Part shown: positions 17,243-26,378 of the stretch, one piece after another
How the letters are laid out: each line of letters starts with the position of its first letter
Position numbering within the stretch: position 1 is the first letter of the stretch
Source of the DNA: Streptomyces cellulosae
GTDB lineage: Bacteria > Actinomycetota > Actinomycetes > Streptomycetales > Streptomycetaceae
Length of the DNA stretch: 64,000 nucleotides
Assembly: GCF_000721105.1 (NCBI RefSeq)
Contig: NZ_JOEV01000017.1
Location: 1 to 64,000 of the forward strand
Reading direction: 5' to 3'
Translations under genes and position numbers: made by a program
Notes under the pieces: model-generated
What the model was told of the DNA's origin: nothing
Database searches by the model: none
What the model saw: only the letters and a program-made list of their open reading frames with translations

Positions 17243-18496
17243 TCACGCCTCCTTGGAGAACAGCGTGCTGCCCCACCAGTCGTCCGTGTCCCGGACGCCG
17301 GGCGGGACCGCGAACACCGCCGAACCCACATGCTGGATGTACTCGTTGAGCGCGTCCGTGGCCAGGTTGCGCTGGATCTGGATGAAGCCCTTGCGGACGT
17401 CCCGCTGGTACGCGAGGAAGAACAGCCCCGCGTCCAGCCGGCCCAGGCCGTCCGTGCCGTCGGTGAAGGAGTAGCCGCGGCGCAGGATCGTCGCCCCGTG
17501 GTTGGACGTCGGGTGCGCGAGCCGTACGTGCGCGTCGGGCTTCATCGCCTTCAGGAACGGCTCGTCACGTTCCTTGGCCTTGCCGACCGGGGCGCCCTCG
17601 CCCTTGTCGCGGCCGAAGACGTCCTCCTGCTCCTGAAGCGAGGTGCGGTCCCAGGTCTCGATGTGCATGCGGATGCGGCGGGCGACGAGGTACGAGCCCC
17701 CGGTCATCCACGCGGGACCGTCCTTCTCGTCCACCCACACGAACTTCTTCAGCCGGTCCGTCTCCGTCCCCGCGATGTTGCGGGTCCCGTCCTTGAAGCC
17801 CATCAGGTTGCGCGGGGTCTGCGCGTCCGGCGTGGTCGACGACGTCTTGCCGAAGCCGAGCTGCGACCAGCGGATGACGACCTTGCCCATGCCGATCCGG
17901 GCCAGGTTGCGGATCGCGTGCACGGCGACCTGCGGGTCGTCCGCGCAGGCCTGGACGCACAGGTCGCCGCCGCTGCGGTTCTTGTCGAGGTTGTCGCCGG
18001 CGAACCGGGGGAGGTCGACGAGGGCCTCGGGCCGCCGGTCCGCGAGGTCGAACTTCCCGAACAGGGACGGTCCGAAGCCGAGGGTGAGGGTGAGCCGGGA
18101 GGGCTTCAGCCCCAGCGCCTCGCCGGTGTCGTCCGGCGGCGCCTCGGCGAGCCCGCCGTACGCCCCCTCGCCGACCGCCTGTCCGGCGGTCATCTTCCGC
18201 GCGGCAGCGGTCCAGTCCTTGAGCATCCGCACGAACTCGGCGCGGTCGTCCGTCGTCACGTCGAACGTGGCGAAGTGCAGCCGGTCCTGCACCGGTGTGG
18301 CGATACCGGCCTGGTGGGCGCCGTGGAAGGCGACCGCGGCGCCGGTCTCGGCGGCGGCCGGGTCCACATCCTCGCCGACGCGGGTCATCGCCACCGTGCC
18401 GCCGGCCGCGACGGCACCGAGCGCGAGCCCGGCACCGCCCCAGCCGATCAGCGCACGCCGGGAGGGCGCGACGGTCTCCGGGGTGTTGTCCGTCAT
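17243..18496 (-). CDS. efeB: Tat-exported Dyp-type heme peroxidase (EfeB/DtpA)
   Basis: A 417-aa dye-decolourising peroxidase. The twin-arginine motif SRRALIG at about 12-18 precedes a hydrophobic stretch, so the holoenzyme is exported folded. The Dyp signature GFKDGTRN (GxxDG; catalytic Asp) and later HPTSNHG and Arg-rich heme-face segments are present. In Efe systems it oxidises Fe2+ for FTR1. The Streptomyces homologue DtpA has also been tied to copper-dependent GlxA maturation. GAGGAC precedes the start, 10 nt after efeO. Confidence 0.92.
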   Translation of the reverse strand: MTDNTPETVAPSRRALIGWGGAGLALGAVAAGGTVAMTRVGEDVDPAAAETGAAVAFHGAHQAGIATPVQDRLHFATFDVTTDDRAEFVRMLKDWTAAARKMTAGQAVGEGAYGGLAEAPPDDTGEALGLKPSRLTLTLGFGPSLFGKFDLADRRPEALVDLPRFAGDNLDKNRSGGDLCVQACADDPQVAVHAIRNLARIGMGKVVIRWSQLGFGKTSSTTPDAQTPRNLMGFKDGTRNIAGTETDRLKKFVWVDEKDGPAWMTGGSYLVARRIRMHIETWDRTSLQEQEDVFGRDKGEGAPVGKAKERDEPFLKAMKPDAHVRLAHPTSNHGATILRRGYSFTDGTDGLGRLDAGLFFLAYQRDVRKGFIQIQRNLATDALNEYIQHVGSAVFAVPPGVRDTDDWWGSTLFSKEA

Positions 18497-18506
18497 GACG
18501 ATGTCC

Positions 18507-19661
18507 TCAGCCCTGCTTGGCGGCGGCGACGGCGGCGGCGAGCTTGGACAGCGGCTCCGCGAGCGCGTTGACGCCGTCCGACAGCTTCTTCTGACCGGCC
18601 TCGTCGACCTTCTCGTACGAGACGAAGTCGTACGACGACTTGTCGGCGCGGTAGGTGTCCAGCAGCGTGTTCAGCGCGGTGAACTGCTTGTCCAGCTCGG
18701 TGACCAGCGCGGGGTCGTTCTCCTTGGCGACCGGCTTCAGCAGCTCGTACGACTCCTGGGCGCCCTCGACATTGGCCTTGAAGTCGACGAGGTCGGTGTG
18801 CGAGTAGCGCTCCTCCTCGCCCGTGACCTTGCCGGTGGCGACCTCGTCGAGCAGCTCCTTGGCGCCGTTGGCCATGGAGGTCGGGGTGATGTCGGCCTTG
18901 CCGACCCGCTTCTGCCAGTCCTTCAGATCGGTGATCAACTGGTCGGCGAGGGTCTTCTCCTCGGCGCCGATCTTCTTGTCCTGCCACAGGGCCTTCTCCA
19001 GCCGGTGCCAGCCGGTCCACTTCTGGCCGCTCTCCAGGCCGTCGGCGCGGACGTCGACCTTGGGGTCGATGTCGCCGAAGGACTCCGCGACCGGCTCGGT
19101 GCGCTCCCAGCCGATGCGGGAGGGCGCGTAGGCCTTCTTCGCGGCCGCTATGTCGCCGTCCTTGACCGCCGCGGCGAACGCCTCCGCCTTGGGCAGCGTC
19201 GCGTCGGCCTGCTCCTGCGCGTACTGGCGGTAGGCGGCGACGGCCTTGTCCAGGCGCGGGTCGCGCTTCGCGGCGGTGCCGCCGCCGGTGGCCTTCACGT
19301 CCTGGCGGATGCCGTCGCCCTTCATGCCGGGCTTGCACGCGATCCGGTAGTCGCCCGCCTTCACCTCGGCGGTGACCTTCTGCTTGGTGCCGGGGCCGAT
19401 GTTCTCCCGCTCGGTGACGATCCGGTCGTCCGGGAAGAGGACGTAGACCTCGGTGACCTTGGAACCCTTGTTCTCGATGGCGAGTTCGAGGTGCCCGGCC
19501 GGGAACTCCTTCTTCGAGACCTCGCACTTGTCGTCGGTCGCCGTCACGTTGATGACCCGGTCGCCGTCCGCCGAACCGCCCTTCTCGGTGCACCCCGTGA
19601 CGGCGGCGAGCGCCGCCGCTGTGACGGCGGCGGTGAGAGCGGAGAATCTGACGGCTCGCAT
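18507..19661 (-). CDS. efeO: EfeO-type iron-binding lipoprotein (cupredoxin plus M75/imelysin domain)
   Basis: A 384-aa lipoprotein. The start at 19661 follows GGAG with 5-nt spacing; the longer frame to 19706 crosses the promoter. The lipobox AVTGC (Cys about 23) is followed by a ~110-residue cupredoxin-like domain (CEVSKKEFPAGHLELAIENKG). Then comes an M75 peptidase-like domain with the metal-site segment SRIGWERTEPVAESFGD (HxxxE-like region, His replaced by Trp/Glu context) and WTGWHRLEKALW. It delivers iron to EfeU. First gene of the operon, under an iron box. Confidence 0.9.
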   Translation of the reverse strand: MRAVRFSALTAAVTAAALAAVTGCTEKGGSADGDRVINVTATDDKCEVSKKEFPAGHLELAIENKGSKVTEVYVLFPDDRIVTERENIGPGTKQKVTAEVKAGDYRIACKPGMKGDGIRQDVKATGGGTAAKRDPRLDKAVAAYRQYAQEQADATLPKAEAFAAAVKDGDIAAAKKAYAPSRIGWERTEPVAESFGDIDPKVDVRADGLESGQKWTGWHRLEKALWQDKKIGAEEKTLADQLITDLKDWQKRVGKADITPTSMANGAKELLDEVATGKVTGEEERYSHTDLVDFKANVEGAQESYELLKPVAKENDPALVTELDKQFTALNTLLDTYRADKSSYDFVSYEKVDEAGQKKLSDGVNALAEPLSKLAAAVAAAKQG

Positions 19662-19707
19662 GCAGGCTCCAAGGAGTGGCCGAAAAGAACGCGTGACGAG
19701 CCTCACA

Positions 19708-19726
19708 TAAGGCGAGGCTCGCCTAA
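19708..19726 (-). promoter_or_regulatory. Iron box (DmdR1/IdeR operator) upstream of efeO
   Basis: TAAGGCGAGGCTCGCCTAA is a 19-bp inverted repeat that fits the actinobacterial iron-box consensus TTAGGTTAGSCTAACCTAA with palindromic compensations. It lies 46 nt upstream of the efeO start. An adjacent TTACCTAAGGTTTTCCTAAG (19728-19747) looks like a second, weaker site. Iron-loaded DmdR1 should repress the efe operon. Confidence 0.8.
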
Positions 19727-19890
19727 CTTACCTAAGGTTTTCCTAAGTCGTACCCGTCCAATCGGTGATTCAGCTCTCATGGACGGTGTATGAGCACGAA
19801 CCGATCACGGTGACCAAAAAGGGACCCCATGGACGGGTCAAGCGGAGGTCAAGCGTCCCGGCGTGCGCTCCCACCGGGCACAATGCCCGC

Positions 19891-20535
19891 GTGACTGACT
19901 ACGACGTACTCCGCGTCTTCTGCGGAGCGAGGGGCGGATACGGCAACGAACTCGGCGTCGTCCGCGAGGGTTCCGTCATGCCGGACCCGGCCGAACGACA
20001 GGCGTTCGCCGGGAAGCTCGGCTTCAGCGAGACCGTGTTCGTGGACGACCCCGAACGCGGGGTCATCGACATCTACACCCCGACCCTGCGGCTGCCGTTC
20101 GCCGGCCACCCCTGCGTCGGCACGGCCTGGCTCCTCGACGTACCCGAACTGATCACCCCGGCCGGAGTGGTCGGCGCCCGCCTGGACGGCGAGTTCAGCT
20201 GGATCGAGGCGCGGGCGGACTGGGCCCCGCCGCGCACGCTGCGCCAGTACGCCACGGCCGCCGAGGTCGACGACCTGCCCGTCCCGCCGCCGGGGGAGTG
20301 GATCTACGCCTGGGCCTGGGAGGACGAGTCCGCCGGCCGGGTCCGGGCCCGGGCCTTCCCCGGCCGCGACGACGGCATCGAGGAGGACGAGGCGACCGGC
20401 GCGGCGGCCCTCCTCCTCACCGACCGACTGGGCCGCGCCCTCAACATCACCCAGGGCGCGGGCTCCCAGATCCTGACGGCCCCGCAGCCGGGGGGCTGGG
20501 TGGAGGTCGGCGGACGGGTGTTCCTGGAGCGCTGA
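19891..20535 (+). CDS. PhzF-family isomerase/epimerase-like protein
   Basis: A 214-aa protein, shorter than the usual ~260-300 aa. It keeps the PhzF landmarks FGYGNELGVV-like (here GGYGNELGVV), ETVFVDDPERGVIDIYTPTLRLPFAGHPCVGTAWLL and a late DEATGAAALLL loop. The usual catalytic Glu in the GFSE segment (KLGFSETVFV) is present. GTG 19891 is 7 nt after a CACAAT -10 hexamer, with no Shine-Dalgarno. Substrate unknown. Confidence 0.8.
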   Translation: MTDYDVLRVFCGARGGYGNELGVVREGSVMPDPAERQAFAGKLGFSETVFVDDPERGVIDIYTPTLRLPFAGHPCVGTAWLLDVPELITPAGVVGARLDGEFSWIEARADWAPPRTLRQYATAAEVDDLPVPPPGEWIYAWAWEDESAGRVRARAFPGRDDGIEEDEATGAAALLLTDRLGRALNITQGAGSQILTAPQPGGWVEVGGRVFLER

Positions 20536-20567
20536 CAGCCCAGGCACGCTGACGGCCCGCACGACCG

Positions 20568-21425
20568 CTACGGCAGGGTGAGGACCTCCGCCCCCGACTC
20601 CGTCACCACCAGCGTGTGCTCGAACTGGGCCGTCCGCCTGCGGTCCTTGGTCACGACCGTCCATCCGTCGTCCCACATGTCGTACTCGTGGGTCCCGAGC
20701 GTCAGCATCGGCTCGATCGTGAACGTCATGCCGGGCCGGATGACGGTCGTCGCGTGCGGGCTGTCGTAGTGCGGGATGATCAGCCCGGAGTGGAACGACG
20801 AGTTGATGCCGTGGCCGGTGAAGTCCCGCACCACTCCGTACCCGAACCGCTTCGCGTACGACTCGATGACCCGGCCGATGATGTTGATCTGCCGGCCCGG
20901 CCGGACCGCCTTGATCGCGCGGTCGAGGGACTCCCGGGTCCGCTCCACCAGCAGCCGGCTCTCCTCGTCGACGTCTCCGACCAGGTACGTCGCGTTGTTG
21001 TCGCCGTGCACCCCGCCGATGTACGCGGTGACGTCCAGGTTGACGATGTCGCCGTCCCGCAGCACCGTCGAGTCGGGGATCCCGTGGCAGATGACCTCGT
21101 TGACCGACGTGCACAGGGACTTGGGGAAGCCGCGGTAGCCCAGCGTGGACGGGTAGGCGCCGTGGTCGCACATGTACTCGTGCGCCACCTTGTCCAACTC
21201 GTCGGTCGTGACACCCGGCGCGACCAGCTTGGCCGCCTCCGCCATCGCCCGCGCCGCGATCCGGCCCGCGACGCGCATCGCCTCGATCGTCTCGGGCGTC
21301 TGCACCTCCGGTCCGGTGTACGGCGCCGGCGCCGGCTTGCCGACGTACTCCGGCCGGCGGATGTTTCCGGGTACGGAACGGGTGGGAGACAGCTCCCCTG
21401 GTACGAGCAGCGACTGGCCAGACAT
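20568..21425 (-). CDS. map: Methionine aminopeptidase type I
   Basis: A 285-aa M24 metallopeptidase that removes initiator Met. The metal ligands are visible in order: the two Asp in [20 protein letters not shown], His in FTGHGI, Glu in FTIEPML, and the final Glu in QFEHTLVVT. The ~45-residue N-terminal extension ([21 protein letters not shown]) is usual in actinobacterial Map. A TAGACT -10 (complement of 21433-21438) ends 7 nt before ATG 21425, so the transcript is leaderless. Confidence 0.95.
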   Translation of the reverse strand: MSGQSLLVPGELSPTRSVPGNIRRPEYVGKPAPAPYTGPEVQTPETIEAMRVAGRIAARAMAEAAKLVAPGVTTDELDKVAHEYMCDHGAYPSTLGYRGFPKSLCTSVNEVICHGIPDSTVLRDGDIVNLDVTAYIGGVHGDNNATYLVGDVDEESRLLVERTRESLDRAIKAVRPGRQINIIGRVIESYAKRFGYGVVRDFTGHGINSSFHSGLIIPHYDSPHATTVIRPGMTFTIEPMLTLGTHEYDMWDDGWTVVTKDRRRTAQFEHTLVVTESGAEVLTLP

Positions 21426-21483
21426 GCCAGCGAGTCTATCCAGCGGACGTGGGGCACCATGTCCGTGGCGAAAGGAGCCGGTC

Positions 21484-21714
21484 ATGGCCCTGTTCAAGAA
21501 GCGCACGGCGGGAAAGCCGGGCGAGTGGTTCTACTGCCTGGAGCACAAGAAGGTCGAGGAAGGACCCGAGTGTCCGGCCAAGGACCGCTTCGGGCCGTAC
21601 GCCTCCCGCAAGGAGGCCGAACACGCGATGGCGACAGCCCGCGAGCGCAACGTCGAGTGGGAGAACGACCCCAAGTGGCACGACGCCCCGGCGTCGGGCC
21701 GGGACGACGACTGA
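21484..21714 (+). CDS. Small conserved hypothetical protein
   Basis: A 76-aa hydrophilic protein. AAAGGAG lies 6 nt before the ATG. The middle holds [42 protein letters not shown]: two cysteines spaced like a possible metal pair, then a YxxxxEAExA helix reminiscent of SPOR-like repeats. The tail is acidic. I do not recognise a functional family. Confidence 0.75.
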   Translation: MALFKKRTAGKPGEWFYCLEHKKVEEGPECPAKDRFGPYASRKEAEHAMATARERNVEWENDPKWHDAPASGRDDD

Positions 21715-21742
21715 GACGCTGAGGCTGCCTGGGGCGAGCCGG

Positions 21743-23050
21743 TCACGTACTCGCGGGGGAGGCGGCCGTGCGCTGCTCGCGCAGCCGCAACGCGTGCTCG
21801 TTCGTCCGTACGTCGTACGTCATCAGCTTCGGCAGACACAGCGCCAGCAGCCCCACCGCGCCCACGCACAGCACCCCGCCGGACCAGACCGATGTCCGCA
21901 CGCCCCGCCAGGCGGCCATGCCGCCCACCCAGACCTGGCCCAGCTGAGGCCCCACCGAGTAGGACAGCAACTCGATCCCGGCGAGCCGGCCGCGCAGCTC
22001 GTCCGGGATCGTCTGGTTCCACATGGCGCCCCGGAAGATGCCACTGACCATGTCGCACGCGCCGCCGACGGTGAGGAACAGCAGCACCAGCCAGACGTTC
22101 CCGGACACCCCGGCGGCGGTGATCGCGAGGCCCCACAGCGCGGCCGAGGCGACCACGATCCGCCCGTGCCGGTGCATACGCGAGGTCCAGCCACTGGTCA
22201 GGCTCACCAGCAGCGCGCCGGCCGGAATCGCCGCGTACATCAGGCCCAGCGACCACTCGGCGTCCAGCTCGTCCGCGAGGAAGGGCAGCACGGCGAGCGG
22301 CATCGCGAAGAGCATCGCCGCGATGTCGATGACGTACGTGCCGAGGAGTTCCTTGCGGCTCCACGCGTACCGGGCCCCTTCGAGGATGGACGTCAGGGAC
22401 GGCTGCTGTGCCTCGCGGGCGGCGGGGGAGGGGGCCAGGCGCAGGCAGAACAGCACCGACACGGCGAAGGTCACCAGGTCCACGGCGTACGCCCAGCCGA
22501 GTCCCGCGAAGGCGACGACCACGCCCGCCAGCGCCGGGCCGGCGACGCCGCCGACTTGCCAGCGCAGGGAGTTGAGGGCGGCGGCGGCCGGCAGATGCTC
22601 GTGCGCCACGATCCTCGGCATCAGGGAGTCCAGCGCGGGCCGTTGCACCGAGACCAGGGCGGAGGACACGGCGGCGACCAGGTACAACGGCCAGACGGCT
22701 GGGCTGGGCACGAGGGCGTTCGCCAGCAGCACCACGCACAGCAGCCCCTGTCCGGCCTCCGTCCACACGATCAGCTTCCGCTTGTCCCAGGCATCGGCCA
22801 GCGCACCGCCGTACAGGCCGAACACGATCAGAGGGACGAGTTCGACGGCGCCGATCGCCCCCACGGCCGCCGCCGATCCGGTGAGCTCCTTGATCTGCAC
22901 CGGCAACGCGACGAACGTCAGGAAACTCCCGAAGTTCGTGATCAGCCCCGACAGCCACAGCCTCCGGAAGTCCACGGAGGCCCGCCAGGGGGCGAGGTCG
23001 GGGAGCAGGGCGCGCAGGCCGGAGAGGGGTTCGGGGGCGTCGTCGGTCAC
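21743..23050 (-). CDS. MFS transporter (EntS-like/DHA3 group)
   Basis: A 435-aa 12-helix exporter. The pattern FRRLWLSGLITNFGSFLTFVALPVQI at the first helix and YGGALADAWDKRKLIVWTEAGQ (motif A) fit the enterobactin-exporter-like DHA3 group. The N-terminus MTDDAPEPLSGLRALLPDLAPWRAS is amphipathic. No siderophore genes are near, so the cargo is unknown. Confidence 0.88.
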   Translation of the reverse strand: MTDDAPEPLSGLRALLPDLAPWRASVDFRRLWLSGLITNFGSFLTFVALPVQIKELTGSAAAVGAIGAVELVPLIVFGLYGGALADAWDKRKLIVWTEAGQGLLCVVLLANALVPSPAVWPLYLVAAVSSALVSVQRPALDSLMPRIVAHEHLPAAAALNSLRWQVGGVAGPALAGVVVAFAGLGWAYAVDLVTFAVSVLFCLRLAPSPAAREAQQPSLTSILEGARYAWSRKELLGTYVIDIAAMLFAMPLAVLPFLADELDAEWSLGLMYAAIPAGALLVSLTSGWTSRMHRHGRIVVASAALWGLAITAAGVSGNVWLVLLFLTVGGACDMVSGIFRGAMWNQTIPDELRGRLAGIELLSYSVGPQLGQVWVGGMAAWRGVRTSVWSGGVLCVGAVGLLALCLPKLMTYDVRTNEHALRLREQRTAASPAST

Positions 23051-23110
23051 GACGGGTCATGGTCCGTGGCCACGGCCGCCTCGGGCAACCGCATTTTCTC
23101 CGGCGTACGC

Positions 23111-23713
23111 CTACCAGCGCGCCGGCGGGGGAGCGGTCAGCTGGTCCATCAGTCTCGACAGCCGGTCCCGCAGACGCCGGCGACCCCGGGGCGCCGGCAC
23201 CGCGTTCTCCCCGGCCGCCGCGCTCACCAGGTGCTGGACGGTGTCCAGGTCCAGCTCCGCCCCGTCCGGCACGCGCAGCGCCTCGTGGGACATCGTCGTC
23301 AGCTCGTCCCCGCCGTCGCCGAGCGTCAGAACCGTCGCCCCGGCCCGCCGCGCGTCGTGCACGCCCTCCAGCAGGTCGGCGCCCGGCGCGTCCGGCGACA
23401 CCACGAGCAGCGTCTCGCCCCGGCGCGCCGCGGCGAGCCTGCCCGGTCCGACGGCGAGGTGCGCCGGATCGGAGGGGCGCGCGTCATGGCGTACGAGTGT
23501 CGGCCTCAGCTCCGGCGTCCCCGACCACGCCGCCTCGTCGACCAGATGAGCCGCGAGATGCCACGGCTCGTACTCCGGCGTGCCCACCAGCAGCAGACCG
23601 CCGCCGTGCGACACCACGGACCCCCGCAGCGCGCCCGCGAACCGGCGCGTGGCACCCAACCACTCGGTCCCGGCGAGCACTTCGCGCAACAACGCGACCC
23701 GAACGGCATCCAT
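23111..23713 (-). CDS. Hypothetical protein with SIS-like (sugar isomerase) character
   Basis: A 200-aa protein. The alternating strand-helix pattern (GGGLLLVGTPEYEPWHLAAHLVDEAAW; ETLLVVSPDAPGADLLEGVHDARRAGATVLTLGDGGDELTTMSHEALRVP) resembles SIS-domain proteins: a GD-type nucleotide/sugar loop followed by the ADEL/SHEAL segment. The usual catalytic residues cannot be placed. The C-terminus is basic and proline-rich. Separated by 60 bp from the MFS gene in the same direction. Confidence 0.7.
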   Translation of the reverse strand: MDAVRVALLREVLAGTEWLGATRRFAGALRGSVVSHGGGLLLVGTPEYEPWHLAAHLVDEAAWSGTPELRPTLVRHDARPSDPAHLAVGPGRLAAARRGETLLVVSPDAPGADLLEGVHDARRAGATVLTLGDGGDELTTMSHEALRVPDGAELDLDTVQHLVSAAAGENAVPAPRGRRRLRDRLSRLMDQLTAPPPARW

Positions 23714-23901
23714 GCGTCCGCATCCTGCCGCAATCGACCGTTCGTGACCCCCGGTTCACCCGAATTCGCCCACCTTGGGCAGGTCACCGGCCCACTGTCC
23801 GTCCCTCTGCGGGGAGCGCCGGAGGATCGTCTCCGGGCGGGTGCCCGTGACGCGGCCCACCTGACCATCTGGGGCGGACGGGACGGACGTAAAGTCGGCC
23901 C

Positions 23902-24612
23902 ATGACCTCTACCGATACCGAGAGTGCACAGAAGGCCCCCGCCAAGGACCCCTGGGACCTTCCCGACGTCTCCGGGCTCGTCGTCGGCGTGCTCGGGGGC
24001 ACCGGGCCGCAGGGCAAGGGCCTCGCCTACCGGCTCGCCAGGGCCGGCCAGAAGGTGATCATCGGCTCGCGCGCCGCCGACCGCGCCCGGGCCGCCGCCG
24101 AGGAGCTCGGACACGGCGTCGAGGGCGCCGACAACGCCGAGACCGCCCGCCGCAGCGACGTCGTGATCGTCGCCGTGCCCTGGGAGGGCCACGGCAAGAC
24201 CCTGGAGTCCCTGCGCGAGGAACTGGCCGGCAAGCTCGTCGTGGACTGTGTGAACCCGCTCGGCTTCGACAAGAAGGGCGCCTACGCGCTCAAGCCGGAG
24301 GAGGGCAGCGCCGCCGAACAGGCCGCCGCGCTGCTGCCGGACTCGCGGGTCACGGCCGCCTTCCACCACCTGTCGGCCGTCCTCCTCCAGGACCCGGAGA
24401 TCGAGGAGATCGACACCGACGTCATGGTCCTCGGCGAGGTGCGCGCCGACGTGGAGATCGTGCAGGCGCTGGCCGGCCGGATCCCGGGCATGCGTGGCGT
24501 CTTCGCGGGGCGGCTGCGCAACGCCCACCAGGTGGAGTCGCTGGTCGCCAACCTGATCTCGGTGAACCGCCGCTACAAGGCGCACGCGGGGCTGCGGGTC
24601 ACGGACGTGTGA
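23902..24612 (+). CDS. npdG: F420-dependent NADP+ reductase
   Basis: A 236-aa Rossmann-fold enzyme that moves hydride between F420H2 and NADP+. The family N-terminal motif is clear: VVGVLGGTGPQGKGLAYRLARAGQKVIIGSR, where SR binds the 2'-phosphate. VIVAVPWEGHGKTL and the AAFHHLSAVLLQDP segment follow. TAAAGT (23890-23895) ends 6 nt before the ATG, so the mRNA should be leaderless. It supplies reduced F420 for deazaflavin-dependent enzymes. Confidence 0.92.
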   Translation: MTSTDTESAQKAPAKDPWDLPDVSGLVVGVLGGTGPQGKGLAYRLARAGQKVIIGSRAADRARAAAEELGHGVEGADNAETARRSDVVIVAVPWEGHGKTLESLREELAGKLVVDCVNPLGFDKKGAYALKPEEGSAAEQAAALLPDSRVTAAFHHLSAVLLQDPEIEEIDTDVMVLGEVRADVEIVQALAGRIPGMRGVFAGRLRNAHQVESLVANLISVNRRYKAHAGLRVTDV

Positions 24613-24686
24613 GCGGGTGGGGGACACTGGTGGACGTAGCCGTGTCCCCCCGAGCTCGCTGAGCCCGCCGACAGGAGTCGCCAGAA

Positions 24687-24866
24687 ATGCCCCGCCTTGG
24701 CCTCTATGCCCTGATCGTCTTTCTTCTCGCCGTGGCCGCGGCGGTGGTCTCCTTCGCGCAGGGCAGCTGGCTGGGGATCGTCTGGGTGCTGCTGGCGGGG
24801 CTGTCGTCCAACATGTGCTGGTACTACCTGAGGCGGGACAAGGCCCAGAAGTCCGTCACCCGCTGA
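24687..24866 (+). CDS. Small two-helix membrane protein
   Basis: A 59-aa protein that a length-filtered ORF search would miss: ATG 24687, AGGAG with 10-nt spacing upstream, TGA 24864-24866. Two hydrophobic segments, LYALIVFLLAVAAAVVSFA and WLGIVWVLLAGLSSNMCWYYL, form a helical hairpin followed by a short basic tail (RRDKAQKS). The end overlaps the convergent site-2 protease gene by 11 nt. Function unknown. Base composition is codon-like, with G/C in third positions throughout. Confidence 0.75.
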   Translation: MPRLGLYALIVFLLAVAAAVVSFAQGSWLGIVWVLLAGLSSNMCWYYLRRDKAQKSVTR

Positions 24867-25656
24867 CCGAGCAGAACTCGTTCGTCCCCTGCCAGAAGCG
24901 GTAGAACTCCTGGCCGCAGTACGTGTCCAGGTCGCTGATCCCGAGGCTCTTCAGGATCGCGTCGATCACGTCGAAGAACGCGCTGTTGACCGCGGGCAGC
25001 CACAGCAGCGCGAACACGAACAGCAGGCCGAACGGCGCGAACGGCTCCACCTGGCGCTTGATCTTGTACGACAGCCAGGGCTCGATCACCCCGTAGCCGT
25101 CCAGGCCCGGCACCGGCAGGAAGTTCAGGAGCGCGGCCGTGACCTGGAGCAGGGCGAGGAAGGCCAGTGCGAACCGGAAGTCCGTCGGTACGCCGTCCAG
25201 CGCGTCCAGCCAGAACGGGGCCGTGCAGACGATCGCGAACAGGACGTTCGTCAGCGGCCCGGCCGCCGAGATGAGACTGTGCCGCCACCGTCCGCGGATC
25301 CGCCCCCGCTCGATGAAGACGGCGCCGCCGGGCAGACCGATGCCGCCCATGATCACGAAGATGACGGGCAGCACGATGCTGAGCAGGGCGTGCGTGTACT
25401 TCAGCGGGTTCAGCGTGAGATAGCCCTTGTCGCCGACCGTGATGTCGCCGCTGTGCAGGGCGGTACGGGCGTGCGCGTACTCGTGCAGGCAGAGCGAGAC
25501 GATCCAGGCCGCCGTCACGAACAGGAACACGGCCACCCCGGGCTGCGCGGCGAACCCGGTCCAGGTGGCCCAGCCCGTGACCGCCGTGACGGCGAGGATC
25601 CCGACGAAGACCGGGCTGATGCGCCGGTCGCTGTGACGGGTGGTGGCGGTGGTCAT
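24856..25656 (-). CDS. Site-2 protease-family membrane zinc metalloprotease
   Basis: A 266-aa polytopic protein. HExxH is in SLCLHEYAHARTALHSGD, giving two zinc His and the catalytic Glu inside a helix. The third zinc ligand is the Asp of FLPVPGLDGYGVIEPWL. This is the compact Rip/SpoIVFB-like group without a PDZ domain. These cut transmembrane substrates such as anti-sigma factors or signal remnants. The nearest sigma-associated membrane protein is 7 kb away, so the substrate is open. Confidence 0.9.
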   Translation of the reverse strand: MTTATTRHSDRRISPVFVGILAVTAVTGWATWTGFAAQPGVAVFLFVTAAWIVSLCLHEYAHARTALHSGDITVGDKGYLTLNPLKYTHALLSIVLPVIFVIMGGIGLPGGAVFIERGRIRGRWRHSLISAAGPLTNVLFAIVCTAPFWLDALDGVPTDFRFALAFLALLQVTAALLNFLPVPGLDGYGVIEPWLSYKIKRQVEPFAPFGLLFVFALLWLPAVNSAFFDVIDAILKSLGISDLDTYCGQEFYRFWQGTNEFCSVSG

Positions 25657-25788
25657 GGGGGAGGGCTCCTGGGGTGGGCTGCGTGTGTGCGGATCGACCG
25701 TACCGGTGGTCTGGGAGGAACGTCCTGCAGACGGTCAGAGGTTCCTGGTAGTCGTTACGCTGTAAGCGAGTCGACTGAGGAGGTGGCC

Positions 25789-26334
25789 ATGACGATTGCT
25801 GACAACTGGGTCGAGTCCATGCAGGAAGCCATGGAGGTGCCCAGGAGCGCGCGCCTCCGGCTGACGAGGAACGGACTCACTGTGGTACCGGTCACCCATG
25901 CGCACAGGACGACTCAGCGTCGCATCGAGAATCAGATCGAGGAACGGCTGCCCGGCTGGACCCCCGTGGGTGAGTTCGCGGTCGTCCCGCCCCGGGAGGG
26001 CTACAAGCCGGAGCCCGACGCCTCCGCTCTTCCGCTGGATCAGGTCCGTTCGGGCAAGAGTGAGATCAGTGAAGCGTTGCTGCCCTTCGTGGTCGAGGTC
26101 GTCTCGCCCGAGAGCAAGCACCGCGACTACAACACCAAGCCGGACCACTACGCCCTCCGCGGGATCCCGGCGTACCTCATCGTCGACGTGCTCTGCGCCC
26201 GCTGGACCCTCCTGACGCGCCCGGTGGACGGTGAGTACCAGCACACGGAGACCGGCGTCTTCGGCGACAAGATCACGATTCCCGTCGCCGACCGGATCCT
26301 CACCCTCGACTCCTCCGAGTTCATGCGCGTCTGA
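25789..26334 (+). CDS. Uma2-family (DUF820) restriction-endonuclease-fold protein
   Basis: A 181-aa protein. The PD-(D/E)xK core fits: PDASALPLDQVR supplies the Asp, FVVEVVSPESKHRDYNTKPDHYALRGIPAYLIVD supplies ExV and the distal Lys and Tyr of Uma2. These are abundant in Streptomyces and their biological role is not settled. GAGGAGGTGG lies before the ATG, and TACGCT 35 nt upstream may be the -10. A palindromic TTACGCTGTAAGC precedes the gene. Confidence 0.88.
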   Translation: MTIADNWVESMQEAMEVPRSARLRLTRNGLTVVPVTHAHRTTQRRIENQIEERLPGWTPVGEFAVVPPREGYKPEPDASALPLDQVRSGKSEISEALLPFVVEVVSPESKHRDYNTKPDHYALRGIPAYLIVDVLCARWTLLTRPVDGEYQHTETGVFGDKITIPVADRILTLDSSEFMRV

Positions 26335-26365
26335 AATCGGGAGCGGCGCCGGGATGTTCCCGGAG

Positions 26366-26378
26366 ACAATGGACCCCG
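26366..26378 (+). promoter_or_regulatory. -10 hexamer deciding the start of the AfsR-like gene
   Basis: GACAAT (26365-26370) ends 7 nt before GTG 26378. This favours GTG 26378, giving the family-typical N-terminus MHYRILG, over the upstream in-frame ATGs at 26354 and 26369. Confidence 0.55.

Noticed and set aside
15974..18571. 865-codon + strand open frame over the efe operon
   Set aside because: Antisense shadow of efeB, efeU and the lipoprotein; translation is Arg/Glu/Gly/Val-rich with no domains.
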